NCBI RefSeq assembly: GCF_007747795.1
Contig: NZ_CP036275.1
Location: 3,464,001-3,528,000, forward strand
DNA from: Maioricimonas rarisocia
GTDB taxonomy: Bacteria > Planctomycetota > Planctomycetia > Planctomycetales > Planctomycetaceae
Direction of reading: 5' to 3'
Length of the DNA: 64,000 nt
Each line of letters opens with the position of its first letter. The first letter of the stretch is position 1. The translations under genes were made by a program, and so were the position numbers. Below are positions 47,187 to 58,454 of this stretch, piece by piece. The notes beneath the pieces are model-generated. The model had not been told where the DNA came from, did no database searches, and saw only the letters and a program-made list of their open reading frames with translations.

Positions 47187-47591
47187 TCAGTTGATCCGCG
47201 TCAGCGTTTCAGTAAGCACTTCACCTGTTCCCGGCAGCATGGTCCATGTCCCGTCCAGAGTTTTGCCTTTGATCTCGTAGACCACGATGCCGGTCACGAC
47301 GCGGCCACCGGCGTTCGTGGCCCAACTGCTGCAGAGCATGCCTTTGCGCACGACGCCTACGCCCTGGTGCGTGCCGCCGGCGATCGACCACGTCAGCAGA
47401 TAGGTTTCCCCCTTCTGCGCGATCGTGACCGTCCCCTCATACTTCGTGCCGCCGGGATTCGTGCCCACGCAACGATACTTGCCAGCCAGCGGCGGAGTGT
47501 CATCCGCGACTGCTGCTGCGGGATTTCCGAGGATTGCAGCAAAGAGGATGGCACATCCCCAGACGATTGCACGTTTGCGTGTTGCGGTCAC
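47187..47591 (-). CDS. Small exported beta-barrel-like protein (fibronectin-binding-protein-like family)
   Basis: A 134-aa exported protein. GTG 47591 has GAGGGAAG about eight bases upstream and opens a signal peptide (AIVWGCAILFAAILGNPAAAVA). The mature part is one compact beta domain: LAGKYRCVGTNPGGTKYEGT, TYLLTWSIAGG, VVYEIKGKTLDGTWT. This pattern occurs in a bacterial family sometimes labelled fibronectin-binding protein; that name is a guess carried between annotations. Binding partner unknown. Confidence 0.75.
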   Translation of the reverse strand: MTATRKRAIVWGCAILFAAILGNPAAAVADDTPPLAGKYRCVGTNPGGTKYEGTVTIAQKGETYLLTWSIAGGTHQGVGVVRKGMLCSSWATNAGGRVVTGIVVYEIKGKTLDGTWTMLPGTGEVLTETLTRIN

Positions 47592-47720
47592 GGCAGCTTC
47601 CCTCTTTGGATGGGTGGCGCGGGCAGTATTCTGCAGCCGGTCCACTTTGGCGGTCGGCAGGACAGGTGAAGCCTACCGCGGATCCGACCGGGAAGCGACA
47701 CGAATCTGCCAGGCCGCAGG

Positions 47721-49088
47721 TCACGATGTCCGCAAATCGACGATCGCTTCGGCCACGCCTTCAATCGCGTTGTCGCGGACTTCAACCGGACCGGCCTCGG
47801 CCGCAATCCGGATCCCGATCCGCTGCATCGGCTGTCGTGTTTCCTGAATCGTGTTGCCGATCAGCCGCACGTCCTTCGTCTGTCCCTGCACGTCGATGGC
47901 GACGCCCGCTTCATCTCCCGAGTTGATGACCGTGTTCCCCTCGACGAGGTTCCGGTTGGCCCAGAAGTCCTGCCCACGGGCATCGTCGCGGAACAGAATC
48001 CCCACGTTGCCGGAGTCGCTGACGTGATTGTTTCGCATCACGTTGTCGGTGTCGTTATGGCCGATCGAGATGCCGTAGTTGCGGTTGCCGGCCATCGTGT
48101 TGTTCTCGGCCAGACCGAACTTCACGCCCCAGCACCAGAACAGGCCGATCGTGTTCCGCTCGAGCCGGTTGTTCTTGAGCAACGGTCGTTGCGATCCGGA
48201 GCCCGGGTGCAGCCCGAGGTCGGCGTTGTCGTGGCTGTGGCAGTCCTCGACGACCACGTCGTGACAGATCTGGAAGCTGATTCCGTCGCCGTTGTAGTTG
48301 CGGGCTTCAACGCCTCGGATCGTGTACCGGTTGCAGTCCTGCAGAAAGATCGCCCCACCGTAGTTGCCGTTGAGGTTCTCGTTGTTCGCCTTGTTGCCGT
48401 CGAGCGTGAGGTTCTCGATCACCACGTCGGCGGTTCGCTCGCTGGTGAGCAGCGGGAACAGGGACGAGCAGGTCGGCTCGCCGGAGAGCCACAGGTTCTT
48501 GCGGATGCCGTCGTCGAGCTTGAAGCGGTTGCCCGACCGCGCGACGAGCGTCCGCCTGATGACGTCGATGCTGCCGTTGTGAGGGTTCTTCGTCCTCAGT
48601 ACCACGCCGTCACCGACGCGAAACGGACCCGGCTGCGCGAGCGTGATTTCCTGATCGTACCAGTCTGAGTCGGCGGCCAGTTTGATGGTCTCGGAAGGTC
48701 CTTTCGTGATGATGCTGTCGGGGCCTGAGCCGCGCAGGCGGACTCCGGACGGCAGAAACACGGAGTTCCGCAGCGTATAGGTGCCGGGGAGGATCTGGAC
48801 AGTGCCTCCTCCCAGCCGGGCCACATAGTCGACTGCCGCCTGCAGTACGCGATCGTCCCGGCCGATCAGGTCCCCCTGTTTCTGTCCGACCGTCAGCGTG
48901 AACCGCTCGTCCCATATCGGTTCGTGCCGGTCGTCACCGTCGGTTGCCCGCGGAGCGTGCACGGGGGGACGCCCCTCAGCCCGGGCGAAGGCCGACAGGC
49001 CGGATGCCATCAGGCCTGCGGAGGCGACAAGAAAACTCCGGCGGGATGCGAGCGGACGGGAATCGGTGGGAGTGACGCGGCGGGACAT
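47721..49088 (-). CDS. Tat-exported right-handed beta-helix protein
   Basis: A 455-aa protein. ATG 49088 has GGAAGG seven bases upstream and a twin-arginine signal (SRRSFLVASAGLMASGLSA). VDYVARLGGGTVQILPGTYT is the usual entry of pectate-lyase/NosD-type beta-helices. It is followed by repeated coils of about 22-25 residues (VVIENLTLDGNKANNEN, VVVEDCHSHDNADLGL, NVMRNNHVSDSGNVGI). Such proteins are polysaccharide lyases, epimerases or hydrolases, or binding proteins; no catalytic set can be assigned. Likely periplasmic or extracellular. Confidence 0.85.
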   Translation of the reverse strand: MSRRVTPTDSRPLASRRSFLVASAGLMASGLSAFARAEGRPPVHAPRATDGDDRHEPIWDERFTLTVGQKQGDLIGRDDRVLQAAVDYVARLGGGTVQILPGTYTLRNSVFLPSGVRLRGSGPDSIITKGPSETIKLAADSDWYDQEITLAQPGPFRVGDGVVLRTKNPHNGSIDVIRRTLVARSGNRFKLDDGIRKNLWLSGEPTCSSLFPLLTSERTADVVIENLTLDGNKANNENLNGNYGGAIFLQDCNRYTIRGVEARNYNGDGISFQICHDVVVEDCHSHDNADLGLHPGSGSQRPLLKNNRLERNTIGLFWCWGVKFGLAENNTMAGNRNYGISIGHNDTDNVMRNNHVSDSGNVGILFRDDARGQDFWANRNLVEGNTVINSGDEAGVAIDVQGQTKDVRLIGNTIQETRQPMQRIGIRIAAEAGPVEVRDNAIEGVAEAIVDLRTS

Positions 49089-49332
49089 GGGGGGACCTTC
49101 CGGCAGGACAGAAGCGATCGGAATTCTTCCTGCAGACCAGTCTGCCGTGCCCACCAGCTCCGGTCAATTCGGGCCCTGCCCGGGCGGCATCCCGGCGAGG
49201 GGATGTCTGTGTCTTCTCGGGCGACCGCTGCAACCAGCGCGAGCAACGAATCTCGCGTTGACCCGCGAAGTGCGTTGCCGCATGCTGAAGTCAGTACCAG
49301 GTCCCACTCGCTGACAGAGAAGAAACAACGCC

Positions 49333-49620
49333 ATGACCGTCCTGCGTGGATTCGCGATCACGATCGCCAGCGGCATTCTCTTCAGCGCCGTGGGCGGAGT
49401 GGCTGGTTATGCGATCGGCAAGATGCTTCCGGACTACTACCGCACGGTCTTCCGGATTCCGCCGGGTGTCTCGATTGACCCTGCCCAGGCGGGCCTCGGA
49501 CTGGGGCTGACGCAGGGAGCCGCCGCCGGCCTGCTCTGCGGTTTGGTGATCGTCGTCACAGTAGCGTGGTACAACGTGCGGACGGGTGAGCGGACCGCGA
49601 CGGAAGAGTCCGGGCAGTAA
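49333..49620 (+). CDS. Small two-helix membrane protein
   Basis: A 95-aa protein with two membrane helices, ITIASGILFSAVGGVAGYAIG and GAAAGLLCGLVIVVTVAWY, joined by a short loop with DYYRTVFRIPPG. GAGAAG lies upstream of ATG 49333. Gly-rich helices suggest packing in a complex. No family is recognised. It lies left of the IS element. Confidence 0.75.
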   Translation: MTVLRGFAITIASGILFSAVGGVAGYAIGKMLPDYYRTVFRIPPGVSIDPAQAGLGLGLTQGAAAGLLCGLVIVVTVAWYNVRTGERTATEESGQ

Positions 49621-49747
49621 AGTGTGTGAGTGCAACCCGCGGACTTCACGGCACACCCGTGGCCGGTCCATCTCGTGATTCATCGCCCTGTGCTGCAGGA
49701 CCGGAGTGACGAAGCGCTGCCCGCAACCTCTTGCGGCTCCGCCGCAT

Positions 49748-49776
49748 CGGTCTGAAGACCTCGTCATTACCCATAT
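49748..49776 (+). repeat. IS left terminal inverted repeat
   Basis: Begins with the near-perfect palindrome GGTCTGAAGACC and continues TCGTCATTACCCATAT. Matches the reverse complement of 51365-51393 except for the two central palindrome bases. Confidence 0.9.
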
Positions 49777-49973
49777 TTTTGTAAGCTTTTCATGTCTTCT
49801 GTCTGTTCACAGGGAAGGAGATCTGGTTAGCAGGTCTGGACTTGGGGCATTGCCCGGTGCTCCGGCATCTCGTTTGCCCGTCTTCCCCCTCCGCTGCCAT
49901 GGAACGGGGGCAGGGACTGACTGACGTGCATTGACGGCGTCACAGGAGCGTTGTCGTGCAAGGAGGTGGTCCC

Positions 49974-51374
49974 ATGGCCATGCTGCAGCTGGAGATCAAC
50001 GATTGGGCCCAGGAGAATTTTGGAGCATGTCAGTTGGGTGACGTTCGAAGAACCAGGCGGGCAGTGAAACTCGCCGCGCAAGTAGCCGCTCGCCCCGATG
50101 GCAGCACTCCCGAACAGACGGAAGCCTGGCCCGACTGCAAGGCTGCGTACCGCCTGTTTGACCGGGACGAGGTGACGTTCGATGCGCTGTGCGAACCGCA
50201 CTGGGAACTGACACGCAACCGTGATGGAGGCACCTGGCTGCTGCTCGGTGACACGACCGAGATTGACTTCCGGATCCAGCGCGAGATCTCCGGACTGGGA
50301 CCAACCGGTGACGGCAAGGGCCGGGGTTTCTTCCTGCACTCGTCGCTGATGATTGATGCGGACACGGGGGAGATTGCCGGGCTGGCCGGTGCGGAACTGT
50401 TTCATCGCAAACCGGCCCCCAAGGGCGAAACCCGCCGTCAACAGATGAACCGCGAACGGGAATCGGAGGTCTGGGGCCGGGTGATTGACCGTGTCGGCAC
50501 GCCGCCGGAGGGAGCCCACTTTATTCACGTGTTCGATGCTGGGGCAGATAATTTTGAAGTCTTCTGTCATCTGCAGATCCAGAAGTGCGGATGGGTGATC
50601 CAAGCCGCGCACAAACATCGTCGGGTGTTCGGTCCGGAAGGGGACCGCCTGCCGCTGCAGGCGCTGATCGACCGGCAGCCGGTCAGCGGAATGTCTGAAC
50701 TGTCGCTCCGATCGCGCAAACAGGCATCGGGCACCAAACAGTCGTCCCGCACAGCCCTGCTCGAAGTCCGGCATGCGCCGTTGACCATGCCGATCCCGAA
50801 GACACAGACTCCCTTCGTGCAGCAGTGCGGGATCAAACGGATACCGATGTGGGTGATCGACATCCGGGAAGTGGATGCACCGGCCGACGTGAAAGAACCG
50901 CTGCACTGGGTGCTGCTGACCTCCGAACCGGTGCAGAGCTTCGACGATGCGCGGACCGTGATCGGCTGGTATGAGAAACGGCCGGTGATTGAGGACTATC
51001 ACAAGTGCCTGAAAACGGGCTGTCGCGTGGAAGAACGGCAGTACGAGACCAGTGAGCGTCTGGAAGCCGTGACGGGCATGCTGAGCGTGGTCGCCATACG
51101 TTTGCTGCAGCTGAAGTATGTGGCGCGGTCCGAACCGAACGTCCCCGCGAAACGGGTTGTTCCGCCGACATGGCTGGAGATGCTGCAGGCCGTCCAGCGA
51201 GGCAAACGACAGATCAGGACGGTCCGCGACTTCTTTCGTTCGCTGGCCATGCTTGGCGGATTCCTCGGTCGCAAATCGGACGGTGAGCCGGGCTGGATCA
51301 CCATCTGGCGCGGTATGAACAAGCTCCTGATGTACCTCCGCGGGGCCGCCGCCATCGGCCGTAGATATGGGTAA
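49974..51374 (+). CDS. IS4-family transposase
   Basis: A 466-aa transposase. ATG 49974 has a perfect AAGGAGGTGG ribosome binding site upstream. The N-terminal part (INDWAQENFGACQLGDVRR) is the Tn5-type DNA-binding domain. The DDE core has the first Asp in LLLGDTTEIDF, the second in HVFDAGADNF and the YREK signature in WYEKRPVIEDYHKCLKTGC, with Tyr, Arg, Glu and Lys at the IS4 spacing. The stop codon lies inside the right inverted repeat. It appears intact and could be active. It catalyses cut-and-paste transposition. Confidence 0.95.
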   Translation: MAMLQLEINDWAQENFGACQLGDVRRTRRAVKLAAQVAARPDGSTPEQTEAWPDCKAAYRLFDRDEVTFDALCEPHWELTRNRDGGTWLLLGDTTEIDFRIQREISGLGPTGDGKGRGFFLHSSLMIDADTGEIAGLAGAELFHRKPAPKGETRRQQMNRERESEVWGRVIDRVGTPPEGAHFIHVFDAGADNFEVFCHLQIQKCGWVIQAAHKHRRVFGPEGDRLPLQALIDRQPVSGMSELSLRSRKQASGTKQSSRTALLEVRHAPLTMPIPKTQTPFVQQCGIKRIPMWVIDIREVDAPADVKEPLHWVLLTSEPVQSFDDARTVIGWYEKRPVIEDYHKCLKTGCRVEERQYETSERLEAVTGMLSVVAIRLLQLKYVARSEPNVPAKRVVPPTWLEMLQAVQRGKRQIRTVRDFFRSLAMLGGFLGRKSDGEPGWITIWRGMNKLLMYLRGAAAIGRRYG

Positions 51375-51393
51375 TGACGAGGTCTGAAGACCG
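51365..51393 (-). repeat. IS right terminal inverted repeat
   Basis: Reads ATATGGGTAATGACGA then GGTCTGAAGACCG. The TAA of the transposase gene is part of it. Confidence 0.9.
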
Positions 51394-51425
51394 GTGGCAC
51401 CCGGAAACGACACGCACCGCCGCGA

Positions 51426-51493
51426 TTTTGCTCCTGTTTTTTGCTTCCTACTTCCTCACTCCTATTTCCTATTTCCTGTCTCCTAACTCCTCC
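51426..51493. repeat. Pyrimidine-rich TTCCTA/CTCCTA tract
   Basis: A plus-strand polypyrimidine stretch with repeated TTCCTATTTCCT and ACTCCT units between the IS and the gnd terminator. Similar degenerate tracts (ACTCAC near 730-775) occur elsewhere. No function assigned. Confidence 0.5.
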
Positions 51494-51495
51494 AC

Positions 51496-51538
51496 AAAAG
51501 CACCCCGCAGGGGCTCACACGGAGCCACCCTGCGGGGC
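51496..51538 (-). terminator. Strong terminator of the gnd cluster
   Basis: CCCCGCAGGGGCTC pairs with GGAGCCACCCTGCGGGG around a four-base loop (51503-51537); on the minus strand the hairpin is followed by GCTTTTG. It lies about 55 bases after the gnd stop. Confidence 0.85.
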
Positions 51539-51594
51539 GTCGAACTTCCAGTTATCACGTCGCTGTCATGCCTCGCCAGTTACGAGGCGGCTCA

Positions 51595-53061
<1,467 letters not shown>

Positions 53062-53114
53062 CGGTGAATAGATCCGTTCTTCGGTTACTCGTAACGAGCG
53101 CTTGTTCTGTTGTT

Positions 53115-53690
53115 CTAACGCTGAAAAAGCCTGGTCACGCTGGTGACGAAACCGGGCAGATGCGGGTCGGCCGAAATCTCGTCCTCGCCGGCAAACATCC
53201 GGGGCGGCTGCTCCGGCTGGTGGACCACCACCGTCCGGAAGTGCGGATCGACGATCCAGACCAGCGATACGCCTGCGGCCAGATACTCGTCGACCTTGCT
53301 GGCAATTTCGTCCTGCCTGTCGCTGGGAGAAAGGATCTCCACGGCGAGGACCGGCGGTCCGTCGATCAGCATCGTCTCGTCGCTGTCGCGGCTGGCGACC
53401 TCGGCGGAAACGTAGCAGACATCGATGCCGACGACCGATGCAGGATCCCGCCGCAGCCGGACCCCCGCTTCGCCGGAACAGACCACGCCGCCCGATTCGG
53501 GATGAGCGTCCTGCCAACTCATCAACAGGTGAACGATGCGGGATTCCGTACTGCTGTGCCAGCGATTGCGTCGCGTCATCGGTTTCTCCCACAACCGACC
53601 ACGGATCAGCATCCGGTCGAGCGTCTCGTCCTCCGGAAGGGCGAGGAACTCCTCCTCCGTCATCAGTTTGTCGGGAACGGCAGTGCTCAT
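53115..53690 (-). CDS. Uma2-family endonuclease-like protein (DUF820)
   Basis: A 191-aa PD-(D/E)xK-fold protein of the Uma2 group. EEEFLALPEDE leads in; the active site reads as GIDVCYVSAEV, then VLAVEILSPSDRQDEIASKVDEYLAAG with Glu and Lys in order. VWIVDPHFRTVVVH and the C-terminal DEISADPHLPGF are typical. The family is expanded in cyanobacteria and planctomycetes; its biological role is poorly known. It sits between HAD and gnd genes. Confidence 0.88.
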   Translation of the reverse strand: MSTAVPDKLMTEEEFLALPEDETLDRMLIRGRLWEKPMTRRNRWHSSTESRIVHLLMSWQDAHPESGGVVCSGEAGVRLRRDPASVVGIDVCYVSAEVASRDSDETMLIDGPPVLAVEILSPSDRQDEIASKVDEYLAAGVSLVWIVDPHFRTVVVHQPEQPPRMFAGEDEISADPHLPGFVTSVTRLFQR

Positions 53691-53746
53691 GGCTCATGCC
53701 CCGATCGGCCGGACGTCACCGCCAGCTGACAACGCAATATCGCGGA

Positions 53747-54631
53747 TCAGCCTTTCTTCCAGGGCGGGTGCTCCGGCAGGAAGGTTTCGAACTCGGCAAT
53801 CAGCTTCTCTTCGTATTCTCCAGCGTACGTGCCGGCGAAGAAGCGGTCGAGGGCTTCCTGATTGAAGCGGACCCAGCTCTCTTCTTCGTGGCCCGGGTTG
53901 ATCGGGAAGAACAGGGCGCCGACCGCCTTGGCGGCCTTCATGTCCCCCGGAGCGTCGCCGATCATCAGCATCTTGTCGGTGTCGTAGCCCATCTCCTTGC
54001 AGGCGGAGAGAGACTCCTTCTTGCTGCCCGATTCCTGGCCGCAGATCGCCTTCACGAACTCATCGATCCCATGCTCCTTCCACTCCTTCTGCAGAGCGCC
54101 GTTCGGAGTGGCCGAGCAGACGATCACGTCCGCCTGGGCGTTCATCTTCGCCAGTGCGTCCTGCACGCCGGGGAACGGAGGGACGCCGTGCACCATTTCG
54201 TTGACGGCATCGTCGACCGCCTTCGACCAGGTGTAGGCCTGCTTCAGATCCTCGTCGCCGGTCTTCTCGGCTTCCGGGCCGATCGTTTTGGTGCCGAGCT
54301 TGGTCTCCCGCTCGACCCAGTCGCGCACTCCCTGCAGTCGGGGCAGCGTGACGTTACGCCGCTTCACTTCGTCCCGCTCTTCGAGGAGGTCGAGGGCCAG
54401 CAGGTACGCCGGGAAGCGGTTCGCGCCGCGGGTCTTGGAGTACAGGTTGGTGAACTCGCACGCTTCGCGGGCGTACTTGGAGATCGGCTGCAGCCCCATA
54501 TGCTTGATGAAGTTGGGGATGAAGCACTCCTTGTGCTTGATCTCCATCGAGTCGAACGCGCAGCCGTCCGAGTCGACGCCCACCAGAAAGTCATGTTCCT
54601 TGCTGAAGTTTCCCAGACCGAGTTCCGACAT
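53747..54631 (-). CDS. HAD-superfamily hydrolase
   Basis: A 294-aa HAD enzyme. Motif I is GVDSDGCAFDSM with the nucleophile and acid aspartates, motif II is VCSATP, and motif IV is MLMIGDAPGDMKAA. A large helical cap (about 30-150) suggests a small soluble phosphorylated substrate such as a sugar phosphate. Its place between pfp and gnd fits a sugar-phosphate phosphatase, but that is inference. It belongs to a co-directional cluster with spacings of 36-69 bases. Confidence 0.88.
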   Translation of the reverse strand: MSELGLGNFSKEHDFLVGVDSDGCAFDSMEIKHKECFIPNFIKHMGLQPISKYAREACEFTNLYSKTRGANRFPAYLLALDLLEERDEVKRRNVTLPRLQGVRDWVERETKLGTKTIGPEAEKTGDEDLKQAYTWSKAVDDAVNEMVHGVPPFPGVQDALAKMNAQADVIVCSATPNGALQKEWKEHGIDEFVKAICGQESGSKKESLSACKEMGYDTDKMLMIGDAPGDMKAAKAVGALFFPINPGHEEESWVRFNQEALDRFFAGTYAGEYEEKLIAEFETFLPEHPPWKKG

Positions 54632-54700
54632 GTTTCGGGATCTTTCCGTATTCTGAGGGATTCGTTTTGAAGTTATTCGCTGTTCGTCGGACGCGAAGAG

Positions 54701-55642
54701 TTACGCACCGGCCGAATCTTCACGATGGTCGCTGAGCTGCCGGCAAAAATCGGAATGCGGGGCGGTCGCCATCTCGGCCTTGAGCACATCCAGCACCCGC
54801 TGCATATTGCCGGTCAGCAGTGCCTGCCGTTCGAGCGCCAGCCCCGGGAAGGCTTTGCTGCGAATGATGCCGCCGGAATCGGCTGCCAGCTCGACGAACT
54901 CCCCGTCCACCAGCCGGTACCACAACAGCCGCTGCTCGAGCGTCATCCAGACGATGTATTCCTGCACGCCGCTCGTGCGGTACAGGTCCCGCTTATCGTG
55001 AAGATCGTAACTGGCGCTGCTCGCGGCGACCTCGGCGACCAGCTCCGGGGCCCCGTCGAGATAGCCGTCCTCGTTGATCCGGCAATGACCGCCAGATTCC
55101 GGGAGAATCAGCAGCGCCGCATCAGACTGGGCATCGTTCTCGGGACCCAGCTCAATTGTCGTGTTGTCTGCGACTGCAGTGCCGGGAGTCCCCGCCTCGT
55201 AGCAGCCCAGCCAGGTGATCAGCCGTGCGTGCGGATTGCCATGTTGTCGGAAGCGGACGGCAGCCTGCATGTGGACAGCTCCTCCGAGGCGTTCCGCCTT
55301 TTTCAGGTGAGGCATCGCCCCCCAGCGTCGACGAAACTCCGGCCGCGAGAGTCGGTCCCCGTTCTCGAGCGAAGGCGTTGCCGGGTCGACCGAACGCAAC
55401 GACCGGCGTGGCCGGTGTGCTGCGTCAAGAAAGACGACGCCTCCGATTCGCTCGGCACGCGACGCACCGGGCGTCACCGGCAGCCGACGACGGAACTCCT
55501 CGCGCGTAACACGATCACCATGCTCCAGTGGCGGAATCACCTCCGGAGTCGCGTTCACGTTGCCTGAGGAATATGCCGTTGTCGTTGCCATTCCGGTCTC
55601 GCGAGGCCGAACCGTCGCCCGTTCAGGTGACGATCCGGCCAT
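54701..55642 (-). CDS. Uma2-family protein with duplicated N-terminal module
   Basis: A 313-aa Uma2-type protein. It carries two similar N-terminal modules of about 45 residues: PLEHGDRVTREEFRRR...AERIGGVVFLDAA and SLENGDRLSRPEFRRR...AERLGGAVHMQAA. The second leads into the nuclease-like fold (QSDAALLILPESGG, LVAEVAASSASYDLHDKRDL). ATG 55642 or ATG 55591 could be the start. It sits between pfp and the HAD gene. Nuclease activity and target are untested. Confidence 0.8.
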   Translation of the reverse strand: MAGSSPERATVRPRETGMATTTAYSSGNVNATPEVIPPLEHGDRVTREEFRRRLPVTPGASRAERIGGVVFLDAAHRPRRSLRSVDPATPSLENGDRLSRPEFRRRWGAMPHLKKAERLGGAVHMQAAVRFRQHGNPHARLITWLGCYEAGTPGTAVADNTTIELGPENDAQSDAALLILPESGGHCRINEDGYLDGAPELVAEVAASSASYDLHDKRDLYRTSGVQEYIVWMTLEQRLLWYRLVDGEFVELAADSGGIIRSKAFPGLALERQALLTGNMQRVLDVLKAEMATAPHSDFCRQLSDHREDSAGA

Positions 55643-55678
55643 ATTGTACCGCCTTCGGCTGAGCTTCGGTGCGACTGA

Positions 55679-56995
<1,317 letters not shown>

Positions 56996-57232
56996 GATGT
57001 GGCTCTCTTCAATCCTGCAGAGGGATCGCCGCCGGCACGGCGTGCGGCGAGCGCAACTCTTGACATCGTAACGGGATCAGAATGCGGCCCGACCTCCGTC
57101 GTGCTGCGCCTGCACCCTGAGCGGGGCGGCGCGACCGCCAGCGATCCGGGCATGATAGTCGCGGACTCGCCGGAATTCAAAACAGCGGCTGTTCCGGTTC
57201 GTGCGGATCTGTCATCGCAGTACAGGTGGCCG

Positions 57233-58441
57233 TCAGTCGCCTCTCGCGGGAAACAGCCGGACCGTCGTTCCCTTCAGCTCGAACTCCAGCCCGAGCGGCT
57301 CGCAGAAACCGCGAAAGAACTCGAAAGCCGTCGCCTGCTCCAGCTTGAGCGAGATCTTCTGCTCCAGGTCGACTCCGGCCTCTTCGAGAGCGTCGGCGTC
57401 ATATTCGACGGTCACTCCCTGGGACTCGAGTGTGCGGATCAGCGCCATCGCCGGCTGACGGACGATTGTCAGCGTGAACCTGCGGGAGATCAGCGGTCCC
57501 AGACCTGCCGGTCGACGTGGCGCACGATCCGCCCGTCGCGACAGGAGTTCTGCGATTGCCTCCTGCTGGTCGATACGGGCTTCGACGACGAGCCGCGTTC
57601 CTTCGACATTGACCGCGACATCCGGAAACGCCTTCCGAATCAGAGCGACCGCCTCCCTGGTCGAATGCCGCCCCCGGAAGTGCCGCTTCTCGATCCGAAC
57701 CTCTCCAGGCAGGTCGACAACACGAATCCCCCGCATTCCACCGGTCCACTCGAACGCCAGTTCGAACTGTCCCAGTACGAACATCACCGCTTCGGTCAGG
57801 TCCATGCCGCTCAGAGCACCGGCGGCCCACAGATCATGCGGGATGCGATCCAGGCCCTCGACTGTCAGTCCGGCTTCTTCGGCAAGTCGCGTGATGAGAT
57901 CGACGGGCCGCGTCAGCCGGTTCCAACGCAGCTCCCGCCTGCGCGTCAGCTCGAATGTCAGTCGTCCGAGAGCGTCTCCGCGATCGAGAACTTCGGCATT
58001 GCGCAAGGCGATCCAGGTTCGGATCCGGCCGAGTGAAGCCGCCGGCCCGATGACTGCCGTCTCCCCAATGACGGCAGCCGTCCCGTCGACCGAAGCGGCG
58101 ACCTGCTCGAGGGCGTCCTGCAGACGCACATCGCGGAAATCGACATCGATCGAGTGCGTCGGATCGATCCGCCGGTCCAGCGTGATCGCCACCTGCCGGT
58201 CATCGCTGAGCCGCCGCAGCCACTCCCGAATACCGACGTCCTCACGGGTCGCCACCAGGGGCCGCTGCAGCTCCCGCTCGAACCGGCTGCCGGTGAGGAA
58301 CTCCGTTTGCGGTGGACGGTCTCCCAGTCGTGACACGTCGCTCGACACGCCGACGGGAGCACGGCCGAGCACCACGAGGAGCAACAATGCGGCGATGCGG
58401 ACCAGCCGAGGGCCGGCAGTTCGGGGCTGGTCGCACGACAT
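57233..58441 (-). CDS. Exported protein with secretin N-domain-like repeats
   Basis: A 402-aa exported protein. ATG 58441 has AGGAG upstream, inside the stop region of the FAD oxidoreductase gene (spacing 13 bases), so it is translationally linked to it. After a signal peptide (about 1-30) it has at least two STN/secretin N-domain-like units: VAITLDRRIDPTHSIDVDF with LQDALEQVAASV, and a last one with VEYDADALEEAGVDLEQK and FELKGTTVRLF. The last resembles the domain in the VWA protein at 28827-31424. Likely periplasmic; partner unknown. Confidence 0.78.
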   Translation of the reverse strand: MSCDQPRTAGPRLVRIAALLLLVVLGRAPVGVSSDVSRLGDRPPQTEFLTGSRFERELQRPLVATREDVGIREWLRRLSDDRQVAITLDRRIDPTHSIDVDFRDVRLQDALEQVAASVDGTAAVIGETAVIGPAASLGRIRTWIALRNAEVLDRGDALGRLTFELTRRRELRWNRLTRPVDLITRLAEEAGLTVEGLDRIPHDLWAAGALSGMDLTEAVMFVLGQFELAFEWTGGMRGIRVVDLPGEVRIEKRHFRGRHSTREAVALIRKAFPDVAVNVEGTRLVVEARIDQQEAIAELLSRRADRAPRRPAGLGPLISRRFTLTIVRQPAMALIRTLESQGVTVEYDADALEEAGVDLEQKISLKLEQATAFEFFRGFCEPLGLEFELKGTTVRLFPARGD

Positions 58442-58454
58442 ACTGCAGTAACTC

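Larger units (their letters stand above)
49748..51393 (+). mobile_element. IS4-family insertion sequence, 1646 bp, complete
   Basis: Bounded by 29-base terminal inverted repeats that differ at two positions (49748-49776 and 51365-51393). The single gene inside is an intact Tn5-like IS4 transposase. No target duplication was found beside the ends; with IS4-type elements 9-12 bases would be expected, so the insertion may be old or the ends may differ slightly. Confidence 0.88.

Noticed and set aside
51394-51420. Target-site duplication of the IS element
   Set aside because: Flanks ending CTCCGCCGCAT (left) and starting GTGGCACCC (right) do not match; the nearby CACCGCCGCGAT is not adjacent and differs.
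57060-57090. A plus-strand TTGACA followed by AATGCG
   Set aside because: Spacing of 15 and no plus-strand gene downstream.
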